Of a stretch of 64,000 nt of DNA, positions 35,785 to 44,269 are shown in pieces. This DNA is from Pseudotabrizicola formosa (GTDB lineage: Bacteria; Pseudomonadota; Alphaproteobacteria; Rhodobacterales; Rhodobacteraceae). Every line of letters starts with the position of its first letter. Position 1 is the stretch's first letter. A model generated the notes under the pieces. That model had not been told where the DNA came from. It did not search any database and saw nothing but the letters and a program-made list of their open reading frames with translations. The stretch is from contig NZ_PJOM01000005.1 of NCBI RefSeq assembly GCF_002900965.1, positions 62,001 through 126,000 of the forward strand, written 5' to 3'. A program made the translations under genes and the position numbers.

Positions 35785-36312
35785 TCAGATCTCCGGCGCG
35801 TCATCGGCGGCGAAGCGGATATCGCGGCCGGAAAGACCAATATCGAGCACCAGCGCCAGTGCGTTGAGGATCATCAACCCTGCCCCAACCGGCATGGCCC
35901 AATACACGTAATCCTTGGTGATCCCCAGCACCGGGCTGGTTTCAGACCGGCCCAGATCGACAAAGGAGATCCCCACCCAGACCATCAATGCGAAAAACGC
36001 GACACACAGCACGATCGAGAGGTATCGCACCGGAATACCGATCCGCGCCGGCAATCTGCGCACCCCGAATTCCAGCGCGATCATCTGCGCGTGGCGCACG
36101 CCGACCCCGGCCCCGAGGAACACCATCCAGATCAGGGCATAGCGGGCCAGTTCCTCGGTCCAGGGGGCAGAGATGTTGATGCCGCCGGCCGTCAGCACGA
36201 AACGCACCGTCACCTGCCCGAAGACCGCCACCGTCACCACCATCAGCAGCAGGCCGACCAGGACCGTCACCGCGGCATTCAGTTTGTCGATGGCAGACAG
36301 GATGCTGTGCAC
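35785..36312 (-). CDS. TRAP transporter small permease, DctQ family (system 2)
   Basis: A 175-residue, four-helix small permease with the family segment LARYALIWMVFLGAGVGVRHAQMIALE. The GTG at 36312 is chosen as start because AGGAAAG lies five bases before it. An in-frame ATG at 36366 would add 18 residues unlike the family and has no ribosome site, and it would place the start at the edge of the operator. It begins the operon small permease, large permease, binding protein, ligase. Confidence 0.87.
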   Translation of the reverse strand: MHSILSAIDKLNAAVTVLVGLLLMVVTVAVFGQVTVRFVLTAGGINISAPWTEELARYALIWMVFLGAGVGVRHAQMIALEFGVRRLPARIGIPVRYLSIVLCVAFFALMVWVGISFVDLGRSETSPVLGITKDYVYWAMPVGAGLMILNALALVLDIGLSGRDIRFAADDAPEI

Positions 36313-36387
36313 AGGCGCTTTCCTCGGGTTGTGGTGCGGTTCCTCAATTAGTTCACCAGAATTCATTTGTGCGCAATAGTTTCTTTT

Positions 36388-36402
36388 GTTCGCATAATGA
36401 AC
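36388..36402 (-). promoter_or_regulatory. Predicted IclR-family operator core, copy 6
   Basis: The core GTTCGCATAATGAAC at 36388-36402 is a near-perfect palindrome. A further half-site GTGCG sits at 36369-36373, with the 19-base spacing between half-sites seen in other copies. It lies about 75 bases before the GTG of the system 2 small permease and after the end of the SnoaL-like gene. Confidence 0.68.
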
Positions 36403-36426
36403 ATTTCACGATCTGATGCGCCGCGC

Positions 36427-36891
36427 TTAGTTCCGGCCAATCGGATGCATCCGTGCGCGATGGAAATCCTTGGTGCCGGCAGCCTTCAGCACCAGCCGGG
36501 TAATCTTCCATCCCGTGTCATCCCGCACAAAGGCGTGGTGATACTGCGCCCAGAGCTCGCCATCGGGCGCACCCGAATGATAACGGTGCCAAGCATAAAG
36601 ATAGCAGATGCTGGTCGCCTGATCCGCGGTTTCGAAGCGGATATCGATGTTGGACACATGATGGCTTGTCGCCGCAAACAGGGTTTGCAGACCGGCAGCC
36701 ACCCCCTTGAAGATCGCGTCCCGCCCAGTCAGCAGCGTCGCGTCCGGCCCGTAATCCACCACCGCATCAGGCGCGAAAAGGGCGGCAAGCGCCTCTGGCT
36801 CGTTGCGGTCAAAATGAAAGCAATAGGCCCGGATCACCCCCGCAATCGCCTCGCGGTCCATCAGTTGCTGTACAGCCGCACTATGACTCAT
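36427..36891 (-). CDS. SnoaL-like / nuclear transport factor 2 fold protein
   Basis: A 154-residue protein of the NTF2-like superfamily. The N-terminal MDREAIAGVIRAYCFHFDRN helix and the LFAPDAVVDYG strand are typical of SnoaL_4-type domains; the C-terminal half has HHVSNIDIRF and LWAQYHHAFVRDDTGWKI. Relatives include small dehydratases, isomerases and ring-dioxygenase small subunits, so a reaction cannot be assigned. The ATG at 36891 is preceded by AAGGATAAGG. It is downstream of the Pot-type transporter genes, with a palindromic operator just before it. Confidence 0.82.
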   Translation of the reverse strand: MSHSAAVQQLMDREAIAGVIRAYCFHFDRNEPEALAALFAPDAVVDYGPDATLLTGRDAIFKGVAAGLQTLFAATSHHVSNIDIRFETADQATSICYLYAWHRYHSGAPDGELWAQYHHAFVRDDTGWKITRLVLKAAGTKDFHRARMHPIGRN

Positions 36892-36911
36892 CGCCTTATC
36901 CTTGTCCGAAT

Positions 36912-36926
36912 GTGCGCCTGGCGCAC
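36912..36926. promoter_or_regulatory. Predicted IclR-family operator core, copy 7
   Basis: GTGCGCCTGGCGCAC is a perfect 15-bp palindrome with a central T. It sits between the end of the Pot-type permease gene (36936) and the start of the SnoaL-like gene (36891). It shares the GTGCG half-site with the other copies; the third half-site is poor (GTTTCCT after ATAT). Confidence 0.55.
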
Positions 36927-36935
36927 ATATGTTTC

Positions 36936-37736
36936 CTAAACAGGCTGATTTTTTCCAGCCAGCAGCCGTCGCATCAGCAAAAGCATCACCACGATCAGCC
37001 CTGACACACAGGTGCCGATCACCGCAATCGCGGGCACAAGGGGCGAATAATTGGTGGCCGTGCGCGAAAACAGCCACAGTGGCAGCGGCGTATCGGCCCC
37101 GCTTGTATAGACGGACAGCGGCAGGTTCGACCACGACAGCAGGAAGGCAAACAGCGCCCCCGAAAAGATGCCGGGCCACAGCGCTGGCAATGTCACCTCG
37201 CGCGCCACCTGCCAGCGTGACGCCCCCAGATCGAAGGCCGCCTCTTCCTGCGCCACGTCATAGCCAAACAGCCTGATCGAGATCACCAGCGTGACAATCG
37301 GCACGATCCAGACCGCATGGGCCACCACCGCGGTTTTCCAGCTCGGCGCAATCCCAAGTGCCGACATCGACAGCAGCAACGCCAATCCCAGCACCGGCTG
37401 CGGGAAAAAGATCGGCAGCACCAGTATCTTTTGAAACAGCCCGCGCCCGCGCCAGTCATGGCGGGCATAGGCCATGGCTCCGATGGTGCCTAAGGTAACA
37501 GACAACAGCACCACACAGACCGCGATCTGCAAGGAAATCACGTGCAGCGTCACCGTCGTGTAATCCGCCGCCGCTGCGCGATAGGCGTCCAGTGTCCATA
37601 CCTTGTGCGGAAACCGCATGTAGCGGGTGTTGGCCAGCGAGGCGAGCACCACCGACACGATCGGCAGGTAAAGCGCCGTCACCACCGTGCCGACCCACAG
37701 CACCTTGAGCCACAGGATGTGCCGCCCGCCCCTCAT
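36936..37736 (-). CDS. ABC transporter permease, PotC type
   Basis: A 266-residue permease of the spermidine/putrescine family, with six predicted helices and the coupling motif EEAAFDLGASRWQVAREVTLPAL at about residues 165-187. It overlaps the PotB-type gene by four bases, and it is the last of the four transporter genes read on the minus strand. The family imports polyamines but also other small cationic or zwitterionic amines and opines. Confidence 0.91.
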   Translation of the reverse strand: MRGGRHILWLKVLWVGTVVTALYLPIVSVVLASLANTRYMRFPHKVWTLDAYRAAAADYTTVTLHVISLQIAVCVVLLSVTLGTIGAMAYARHDWRGRGLFQKILVLPIFFPQPVLGLALLLSMSALGIAPSWKTAVVAHAVWIVPIVTLVISIRLFGYDVAQEEAAFDLGASRWQVAREVTLPALWPGIFSGALFAFLLSWSNLPLSVYTSGADTPLPLWLFSRTATNYSPLVPAIAVIGTCVSGLIVVMLLLMRRLLAGKNQPV

Positions 37737-38578
37737 CGCCGGATGATCCGGTTGAGGTCGATGCGCCGCACGGCGGGAAACACCAGCGCCGCCGTGACCG
37801 CAATCACCAGCACGGTCAGCGCCGCCCCCATCGGCCAGTCCTGCGCATAGTTGAACCGCTGCTCAATCGCCGCCGTGATCACCGTCACCGCCCGCCCGCC
37901 CAGGATGGCCGCCTCGGCATTGGCCCCAAGGCACAGCACGAACGTCAGCAACCCCCCCACCAGCAGCCCCGGCGCGGCCAGCGGCAGTTCCACCTCGCGC
38001 AGAACGGCCCAGCGGCCAGCCCCCAGATCCCGCGCCGCCTCGATCCGGTCAGCGGGGATCATCGCCACACCCAGCAGCATCGGAAACAGCATGAAGGGGA
38101 AATGAATGTAGATCATCCCCACCAGTGCCGCGAAGCGCGTGTTCAGAAATGTGCCGATCTGCACGTCGAACAGCGCGTTGAGCGTGCCCGCCAGAATTCC
38201 GCCGCCGGGCATGAGGAAGATCGACAGGCCAAACAGCCGCACGCTTTCCGAAATGAAGATCGGCAGTGCGATCAGCGCGGTCACGATGCTGGCCCACCGC
38301 CCCGCGTGGTGGTGCAAAATCTTGGCCGTGGGCCAAGCAAGCAGCCCGGTGATCAGCGTGGTCAGCGCGGCCCCGATCAGCGACCACATCAGGGGCACGC
38401 CATAGCCGTCGCCAAAGGCGGTCCGGTAGTTCTGCAAGCCAATATCGCCGGTCAGATCAAAGGTGCGCGGCGGCATCAGGCTGTACCAGACCACGATGGC
38501 CAGGGGTGCCGCAAAGAACAGCAGCATCAGCACGATCATCGGCAGTGCGTACCAGAACCCCGGATTGCGCCGCATCAC
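37733..38578 (-). CDS. ABC transporter permease, PotB type
   Basis: A 281-residue permease. An N-terminal helix (GFWYALPMIVLMLLFFAAPL) opens it, and the coupling motif is IEAARDLGAGRWAVLREVELPLAAPGL at about residues 180-206. It is embedded in a fully overlapping gene set: it starts within the last bases of the ATPase gene and ends within the PotC-type gene. The PotB role is clear from order and length. Confidence 0.91.
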   Translation of the reverse strand: MMRRNPGFWYALPMIVLMLLFFAAPLAIVVWYSLMPPRTFDLTGDIGLQNYRTAFGDGYGVPLMWSLIGAALTTLITGLLAWPTAKILHHHAGRWASIVTALIALPIFISESVRLFGLSIFLMPGGGILAGTLNALFDVQIGTFLNTRFAALVGMIYIHFPFMLFPMLLGVAMIPADRIEAARDLGAGRWAVLREVELPLAAPGLLVGGLLTFVLCLGANAEAAILGGRAVTVITAAIEQRFNYAQDWPMGAALTVLVIAVTAALVFPAVRRIDLNRIIRR

Positions 38579-39612
38579 GCGTCCACCCAGGCGATGTCGG
38601 CCATGTCAAAGCTGAACCGCGCCACCTGACCGATCTGCAAATCGGCCTGCGGTCCGGCGGCAACTTCGGCGATCAGCGCCGCCGCTCCGGCGCGCAGATG
38701 AAACTGCGTGCGTGACCCCAGCATCAGTCTTTGGGTCACCTCCGCATCGAAGCCGACTCCCGCATCCCCGCCCGGACGCACCGCTTCGGGCCGCAGCACG
38801 GCAAAGGCCCCCGCCGCCCCCGGTGCAGCCAGGCCAAGGTCGGTGAACACCGCTCCGCCACCGGCCTGCGACACCGGCAGAATGTTCACCTCGCCCATGA
38901 AGCCGGCCACGAACCGGCTGTGCGGGCGACGATATATCTCATCCGGCGTGCCGATCTGCTCAAACCGCCCGGCCCGCATGATGGCAATCCGGTCCGACAT
39001 CACCATCGCCTCCTCAAGGCTGTGGGTGATGTAGATAAAGGTCTTGCCGGTGCGCTGATGCAGCTCCTTCAGCTCCACCTCCAGCGTCTTGCGCAGCCGG
39101 TAGTCGATGGCCGACAGCGGCTCGTCAAAGAACAGGATTTCCGGGTCCGATCCCAAGGCCCGCGCCAGTGCCACCCGTTGCCGCTCACCGCCCGAACATT
39201 GCGTCACCGGGCGGGGATAATAATCTTCGGGCAGGCGGACGAGGCGCAACAGTTCCAAGGCGCGGGCCCGCCGCGCCTCGGGCGGCACGCCCTTCATCTT
39301 CATCGCGAATTCGATGTTCTGCCCGACCGTGCGATGGTCAAACAGCGCCAGCGACTGAAACACCATCGCCGTGGGCCGCCGGTTGGCAGGCATGTCGGTG
39401 ATGTCGCGCCCGCGCAGATGCAAGCTGCCCGCCGTGGGCACATCAAGCCCGGCAAGCAGCCGCACCAGCGTGGATTTGCCACTGCCCGACGGGCCGACGA
39501 TGGTGAAAAACTCACCCTCGGCAATGTCGATCGACACGGCGTCCACGGCCGTTTTCGTCCCGAACCGCCGGGTCAGCCCTGTCAGCGACAGGGCTGGCGG
39601 AAGATGTGTCAC
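38575..39612 (-). CDS. ABC transporter ATP-binding protein, PotA type
   Basis: A 345-residue ATPase: Walker A GPSGSGKST (about residues 39-47), signature CSGGERQRVALARAL, Walker B ILFFDEPLSAID, and switch histidine in ITHSLEEAMVMSDR. A C-terminal TOBE-type domain follows. Three bases separate it from the upstream binding-protein gene. It energises the Pot-type importer of this operon. Confidence 0.92.
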   Translation of the reverse strand: MTHLPPALSLTGLTRRFGTKTAVDAVSIDIAEGEFFTIVGPSGSGKSTLVRLLAGLDVPTAGSLHLRGRDITDMPANRRPTAMVFQSLALFDHRTVGQNIEFAMKMKGVPPEARRARALELLRLVRLPEDYYPRPVTQCSGGERQRVALARALGSDPEILFFDEPLSAIDYRLRKTLEVELKELHQRTGKTFIYITHSLEEAMVMSDRIAIMRAGRFEQIGTPDEIYRRPHSRFVAGFMGEVNILPVSQAGGGAVFTDLGLAAPGAAGAFAVLRPEAVRPGGDAGVGFDAEVTQRLMLGSRTQFHLRAGAAALIAEVAAGPQADLQIGQVARFSFDMADIAWVDA

Positions 39613-39615
39613 GCC

Positions 39616-40809
39616 TCAGCCCCTTGCGCGCATCGCGGCGGCATAGATGTCATACAGACGGTCGTAATCCGGCACGATGTCGAACTCGACCGCATTGGCG
39701 ATCCGCTCGTCAAACTCATCCCACTGGATTGCGGCCAGTTCTTCGGTGGAGAACCGCGACATCAGGTCGGGGTTGGCCATCTGCGCCACCGGCTGGAAGT
39801 TGCCGTTGCCGCGCGCCACGATTTCAGCCGCGTCCGGCGTGGTGATGAATTCCAGAAAATCAATCGCCTCGTCCAGCGGGTCGGGGTTCGCCACCGCCGA
39901 GTTGATCTCGATCCAGTTGATGCCGCCCTTGCCATCGGCGGGGCCGGAATTGGGGGTAATGGCATAGAGGTTACTGACCCCCTCCAGCCGCGCAGCGGCC
40001 GTGGTATAAGTGCCGCCGGTGAAATACATGTCGATCTCGCCATTCAGGATGGCCAGATTCAGCTGCACGAAATCGGTGGTGATCAGCTTGGCATTTTGAA
40101 TCCAGCGCTTGGCCGTCTCTTCGAACCGTGCCACCTCTTCGTCGGTCTTGACCTTGAACGGATGCACACCGGCGCCCATGCAGATGTCCATCACATTCCA
40201 GTCTTCATAGGCCAGAATGCCGTAGCGCCCGCTGAAATCGGGGTTGTTGAACAGATCCCAGCCTTCGTCCTTTGCCAGATCGGGCGAAATCACATCGGAA
40301 TTCACCACGAAGTCAAAGGTTTCATAGCGCTGCACCACGCCCAGCAGGTGGTTGCCATCCGCGCTCATCGCCCAAGGGTAGGGGGCGGCGAACTTGGGTT
40401 TCATCTGCGCATACAGCGGCTCGAACCGGTCGCGCGGCAATTCGCGGATCAGGCCCGCTGGCCACATCTCGTTCCGTGCCCAAGGGTTGTTGACGTTGAT
40501 GAAATCCCAGACCGAGGTTTCCCCCGCCCGCAGCCGGTTCACCGAACTCGGGTCCGAGATGTGAATCTCATAGCGGATGTCGCCCCCGGTCTGCTCCTTC
40601 CACAGCGCCAGAAGCCGCGGGTCGGCATAGGCATCCCAGGTCAGCAGCGACAGGGGCCGCGATTGCGCGCGGGCTGCCATCGGCAGGCTGGCCGCCGCCG
40701 CTCCGGCTGCCAGACCTTGCATGAATTTCCGTCTGCTGAGGGAATGCTGCATCGGGGTGGAAAGCGGGTTGCGGGATGCCATCTGGCGCAGGACACGGTC
40801 GCTGTTCAT
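39616..40809 (-). CDS. ABC transporter substrate-binding protein, PotD-like
   Basis: A 397-residue periplasmic binding protein. The N-terminus contains a twin-arginine motif, SRRKFMQGLAAGAAAAS, at about residues 25-41, with cleavage expected after AARA. The ATG at 40809 has AAGGAGG at an ideal distance. The mature part resembles polyamine/iron-type binding proteins (LLTWDAYADPRLLALWKEQTG). It is first in a four-gene importer operon, with an operator starting 13 bases upstream of the ATG. The ligand is unknown. Confidence 0.9.
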   Translation of the reverse strand: MNSDRVLRQMASRNPLSTPMQHSLSRRKFMQGLAAGAAAASLPMAARAQSRPLSLLTWDAYADPRLLALWKEQTGGDIRYEIHISDPSSVNRLRAGETSVWDFINVNNPWARNEMWPAGLIRELPRDRFEPLYAQMKPKFAAPYPWAMSADGNHLLGVVQRYETFDFVVNSDVISPDLAKDEGWDLFNNPDFSGRYGILAYEDWNVMDICMGAGVHPFKVKTDEEVARFEETAKRWIQNAKLITTDFVQLNLAILNGEIDMYFTGGTYTTAAARLEGVSNLYAITPNSGPADGKGGINWIEINSAVANPDPLDEAIDFLEFITTPDAAEIVARGNGNFQPVAQMANPDLMSRFSTEELAAIQWDEFDERIANAVEFDIVPDYDRLYDIYAAAMRARG

Positions 40810-40821
40810 GGGAACCTCCTT

Positions 40822-40847
40822 GTTCGCTATGTGAACTATTATGCGCG
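40822..40847 (+). promoter_or_regulatory. Predicted IclR-family operator, copy 8
   Basis: The core GTTCGCTATGTGAAC (40822-40836) is followed by TATT and a diverged third half-site ATGCGCG (40841-40847). It is 13 bases upstream of the PotD-like gene, which reads leftward, in the intergenic region shared with the rightward cysteine hydrolase gene. Confidence 0.7.
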
Positions 40848-41024
40848 AATCGATTCATTTCAATGCATTTTCCGTCACTGCGGGAGCAATCGTCGATTTC
40901 CTCGCCGCCTTGATCCTCTGCTGTGCGAGCCTTTCAGCCCGTTCTGGCGGTAAAAACCCTTGTAAACACAGGCCTCGCACGCGCTCGGGCTTGGACGATG
41001 CCCTTGCCCAAGGGGGAGAAGTCA

Positions 41025-41040
41025 TGAACACATGTGCGCA
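41025..41040 (+). promoter_or_regulatory. Partial IclR-type operator, copy 9
   Basis: The second and third half-sites are present (TGAAC at 41025-41029, ACAT, GTGCGCA at 41034-41040) but the first is not recognisable. It ends 30 bases before the ATG of the cysteine hydrolase gene, the same placement as better copies. Confidence 0.4.
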
Positions 41041-41070
41041 GAACCGCTCCTCTGTGATGAAAGGCCCGCC

Positions 41071-41727
41071 ATGTCCTCCCCCTTCCTCTCCACCACATCG
41101 CGCGACATCCCGATTGTGCCGGACCGTGCGGCGCTCTTGTTCATCGATGTGCAGAACTTCTCCTGCCACCCTGACGGTGCGGAATGGGCCACGATGACCG
41201 CGCAAGATATGGCGCAGATCCGCGATCCTTTCCTGGCCCAAATGCGCGACCACGTGATTCCGCGCATGCAACGCCTGCAAACCGCGGCGCGCCGCGCCGG
41301 CATCGAGGTGATGTATACCACCATCGAAAGCCTGACGCTTGATGGCCGCGACCGCAGCCTTGACTACAAGATCAGCGGCTTCAACGTGCCCAAGGGGTCA
41401 TGGGACGGCAAGGTGCTGGACCAGATCGCGCCGCAGGGCGATGAAATCGTGCTGCCCAAATCCTCCTCCTCTGTCTTTGTCTCCACCCATATCGACTATC
41501 TCCTGCGCAATCTGGGCGTGCAGCAGGTGATCATCTCGGGCGTTCTCACCGACCAATGCGTGGAAAGCGCGATCCGTGATGCCTGCGACCTTGGCTATCT
41601 GGTCACGCAGGTGACAGACGCCTGCGCCACCTTTGGCGAGGCGCGGCAGGCCGCGTCGATCAACGCGATCAAGGGCTATTGCCGCCAGATCACCACCGAT
41701 GCGCTGATCGCCGAGTGGCAGGGCTGA
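41071..41727 (+). CDS. Isochorismatase-family cysteine hydrolase
   Basis: A 218-residue hydrolase with the full catalytic set: D26 (LFIDVQN), K130 (VLPKSSSS) and nucleophile C163 (VLTDQCVES), with the cis-peptide SGVLTDQ loop before it. The family hydrolyses amides such as ureidoacrylate, biuret, N-carbamoylsarcosine and nicotinamide. The ATG at 41071 is favoured by AAAGG upstream and by the family N-terminus. It opens a rightward group with a deacetylase-like gene, a GST and an SDR, so amide cleavage of an imported compound is likely. Confidence 0.89.
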   Translation: MSSPFLSTTSRDIPIVPDRAALLFIDVQNFSCHPDGAEWATMTAQDMAQIRDPFLAQMRDHVIPRMQRLQTAARRAGIEVMYTTIESLTLDGRDRSLDYKISGFNVPKGSWDGKVLDQIAPQGDEIVLPKSSSSVFVSTHIDYLLRNLGVQQVIISGVLTDQCVESAIRDACDLGYLVTQVTDACATFGEARQAASINAIKGYCRQITTDALIAEWQG

Positions 41728-41738
41728 CCTGCCATTCT

Positions 41739-41764
41739 GGGCGCTGTGCGAACTTTCGTGCGAA
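41739..41764 (+). promoter_or_regulatory. Predicted IclR-family operator, copy 10
   Basis: The core GGGCGCTGTGCGAAC (41739-41753) is followed by TTTC and GTGCGAA (41758-41764). The right half and third half-site match the consensus well; the first half is weaker. It starts 12 bases after the cysteine hydrolase stop and lies 135 bases before the deacetylase-like gene. Confidence 0.6.
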
Positions 41765-41899
41765 AAATCTGGACAGGCGGGGCGATCCGTTTGTAGCATC
41801 GCGGGACGGCGACGACCTGCTGTCCTCGACCCGAACCGCTCATCCAAAGGTGATCCAGATGCCACAGACACGCCAGCCAACCACCATGGCGCGGGCCAG

Positions 41900-42799
41900 A
41901 TGAACCCTGACCGCGTCTGGGAAACGCCCGAAGAGGACTGGCGCGCGCTGGTCAACCGCGTGCGTGCCGGGCAAGCGCTGAAGCCAAAGCTGTGGCCGGA
42001 TGGCGCGCAATGCGCTGTCGCCCTGTCTTTCGACGCCGACCACGAGACGTTTGAACTGGGCCAGGGCCGCGCTGCCATCGGCCGGCTGGCCTGGGGCGAA
42101 TTCGGGCGGCGCACCGGGGTGCCGCGCGTGCTTGACGTGCTGCACCGCCATGACGTGCGCGCCACCTTCTTCACCCCCGCCGTCGCCGCCCTGATCGACC
42201 CCGCCGCCATGCGCCCCATCACCGATGCGGGGCATGAAATCGGCGTGCACGGCTGGTTGCACGAAAACACCTCGCGCCTCGACCGCGCCACCGAACGCGA
42301 GCTGATGCTGCGCGCCCGCGACACGCTGGGGCAGATCACCGGCCAGCGCCCGGTGGGCCACCGCGCCGCGCAATGGGATCTGAGCCCGCACACCATCGAA
42401 TTGGTGGCGGAACTGGGCTTTGCCTATGACAGCAGCTTGATGGCCGATGACGAGTGCTATGAGCTGGTCACCAACGGCACGCCCACCGGCGTGGTCGAGG
42501 TGCCGGTGGAATGGGTGCGCGACGATGCGGTCTACCTTCTCTTCAACCGCGACCCCGCAACCCGGCCCTGGACCCCGCCCGAAGCCGTGTTCGACATTTT
42601 TCGCCGCGAACTGGATGCCGCCTTTGACGAAGGCGGTTTGTTCCAGCTGGTGATGCACCCTTTTGTCATCGGCTACCGCTCGCGGATCTGGATCCTCGAT
42701 CAATTGATCGCCCATGCCAAGGCGCGTGGCAAAATCTGGTTCGCCACACATGCTCAAATCGCCGATTGGGTCTGGCAACACCGCGCCACACCCGACTGA
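41900..42799 (+). CDS. Polysaccharide deacetylase-family hydrolase (PuuE/PgdA-like)
   Basis: A 299-residue NodB-homology-type hydrolase. Metal-site residues are visible: D45 and D47 in SFDADHE and the HxxxH pair H117/H121 in HGWLHE, with a conserved RAAQWDLSPHT later. Relatives deacetylate amino sugars or hydrolyse cyclic amides such as allantoin (PuuE). The neighbouring cysteine hydrolase favours an amide or N-acyl substrate. The start at 41900 lacks a strong ribosome site, so the N-terminus is less certain. Confidence 0.86.
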   Translation: MNPDRVWETPEEDWRALVNRVRAGQALKPKLWPDGAQCAVALSFDADHETFELGQGRAAIGRLAWGEFGRRTGVPRVLDVLHRHDVRATFFTPAVAALIDPAAMRPITDAGHEIGVHGWLHENTSRLDRATERELMLRARDTLGQITGQRPVGHRAAQWDLSPHTIELVAELGFAYDSSLMADDECYELVTNGTPTGVVEVPVEWVRDDAVYLLFNRDPATRPWTPPEAVFDIFRRELDAAFDEGGLFQLVMHPFVIGYRSRIWILDQLIAHAKARGKIWFATHAQIADWVWQHRATPD

Positions 42800-42818
42800 C
42801 ACCGCAAAGGACCGCACC

Positions 42819-43508
42819 ATGCTGAAATTCTACTACAACGCTGCGCCCAACCCGCTCAAAGTTGCGCTTTTCCTTGAGGAATCGGGCCTGCCCTACGAAG
42901 GCGTGGCCATCGACACCAAGCGCGGCCAACAGCATGACCCTGCCTTCCTTGCCATCAATCCCAATGCCAAGGTGCCAGCGATTGCCGATGGCGATGTGGT
43001 GGTGTTCGACAGCAATGCCATCCTGCTGTATCTGGCCGAAAAGACCGGCATGTTTCTCCCCGAAAACAGCCCCGCCGCGCGCGGTGCCCTGCTGTCATGG
43101 CTGATGTTCATTGCCAGCGGCGTCGGGCCGTTCTCGGGGCAGGCCGTGCATTTTCGCAACTTCGCCCCCGGCGACAACCCCTATGCCCGCAAACGCTATG
43201 AGTACGAGGCCCGCCGCCACTGGCGTATCATTGACGACCGGCTGGGGCAGGGGCGCTACATGATGGGCGACACCTACACCATTCTGGACATGGCGGTCTG
43301 GGGGTGGGCCCCGCGCATCCCTTTCATGCTGGGCGAGGGCGCGATGGCGGATTTCCCCAATATCGCCCGCCTGATGGCCGAACTGGACGCCCGCCCTGCC
43401 GCACAGGCCGCGCTCACGCTGAAAGACCGCCATGCCTTCAAGGTGGAGATGGATGACGCGGCCATGCGGTCGATGTATCCGCAGATCTTTGCGCCGGACC
43501 CGGTCTGA
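42819..43508 (+). CDS. Glutathione S-transferase family protein
   Basis: A 229-residue GST. The N-terminal thioredoxin fold carries YYNAAPNPLKVALFLEE, with Asn and Thr/Pro features of YfcG/Ure2-like members, and the cis-proline and glutathione contacts lie in AKVPAIADGDVVVFDSNAILLYL. An all-helical domain follows from about residue 90. AAAGGA precedes the ATG at 42819. It overlaps the next SDR gene by one base. The role could be glutathione-dependent lyase, isomerase or peroxide detoxification. Confidence 0.88.
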   Translation: MLKFYYNAAPNPLKVALFLEESGLPYEGVAIDTKRGQQHDPAFLAINPNAKVPAIADGDVVVFDSNAILLYLAEKTGMFLPENSPAARGALLSWLMFIASGVGPFSGQAVHFRNFAPGDNPYARKRYEYEARRHWRIIDDRLGQGRYMMGDTYTILDMAVWGWAPRIPFMLGEGAMADFPNIARLMAELDARPAAQAALTLKDRHAFKVEMDDAAMRSMYPQIFAPDPV

Positions 43509-44269
43509 TGCGCACGGCTGTTGTCACCGGCGCAGGGTCCGGCATCGGGCGGGCCGTGGCGGCGCGCTTTGCCGCTGACGGAATGGCCGTTCTTTGCGCC
43601 GACCTGAACCAGACCGCGGCGCAGGCCGTCGCCGATGATTTGTCAGCCGCCGGGCATCCCGCGCGCGCGGTGCAGGCCGACATCACCGATGAAGCTTCCG
43701 TCGCCGCCATGGCTGGCGTGGCCATGGAGTGGACGGGCCGCATCGATGCCTGCGTCGCCAATGCCGGGGCCATGATCGAAGGCGATATCCTGTCCCTGTC
43801 GCTGGACGACTGGAACCGTGCGATGCTGGTCAATGCCACCGGAGCCTTCCTCACCGCCCGCGCCGTGCTGCCGCATCTTCTGGTGCAGGGCGGCGCGCTG
43901 GTCTTTACCGCCTCCACCGTCGGTCTGTCGGGGATGAAGGGGGTTGCGGCCTATTCGGCGGCCAAGGGCGCGGTCGTGGCGCTCACCCGTCAGCTGGCCG
44001 CAGATTTCGCCGGGCGCGGGGTGCGGGTCAATGCGGTGGCCCCGGGCGCCGTGCGCACGCCATTGTCCGAGTCGCAGTTTCGCGCCCGCGCAGCGGATGA
44101 GGCGGAATTTCAGACCCTTCTGGCCCAGGTCATCGGGCGGTACCCGATTTCGCGCTGGGGCACGCCCGAAGAGATTGCCGAGGTTGTGCTTTTCCTGGCC
44201 ACCGACCGGTCATCCTGGATGACAGGTCAGGTCATTCCTGTCGACGGCGGGTTGCTGGAGCTGCGCTGA
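43508..44269 (+). CDS. Short-chain dehydrogenase/reductase (SDR)
   Basis: A 253-residue classical SDR with TGAGSGIGRAVAARF, ANAGAMIEG, catalytic Ser in FTASTVGLSG, YSAAKGAVV for the Tyr-Lys pair, and a typical DGG..L C-terminus (VIPVDGGLLELR). It begins on the GST stop codon (TGATG) and closes the catabolic island; 153 bases without an obvious feature follow before the quorum-sensing module. Confidence 0.9.
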   Translation: MRTAVVTGAGSGIGRAVAARFAADGMAVLCADLNQTAAQAVADDLSAAGHPARAVQADITDEASVAAMAGVAMEWTGRIDACVANAGAMIEGDILSLSLDDWNRAMLVNATGAFLTARAVLPHLLVQGGALVFTASTVGLSGMKGVAAYSAAKGAVVALTRQLAADFAGRGVRVNAVAPGAVRTPLSESQFRARAADEAEFQTLLAQVIGRYPISRWGTPEEIAEVVLFLATDRSSWMTGQVIPVDGGLLELR

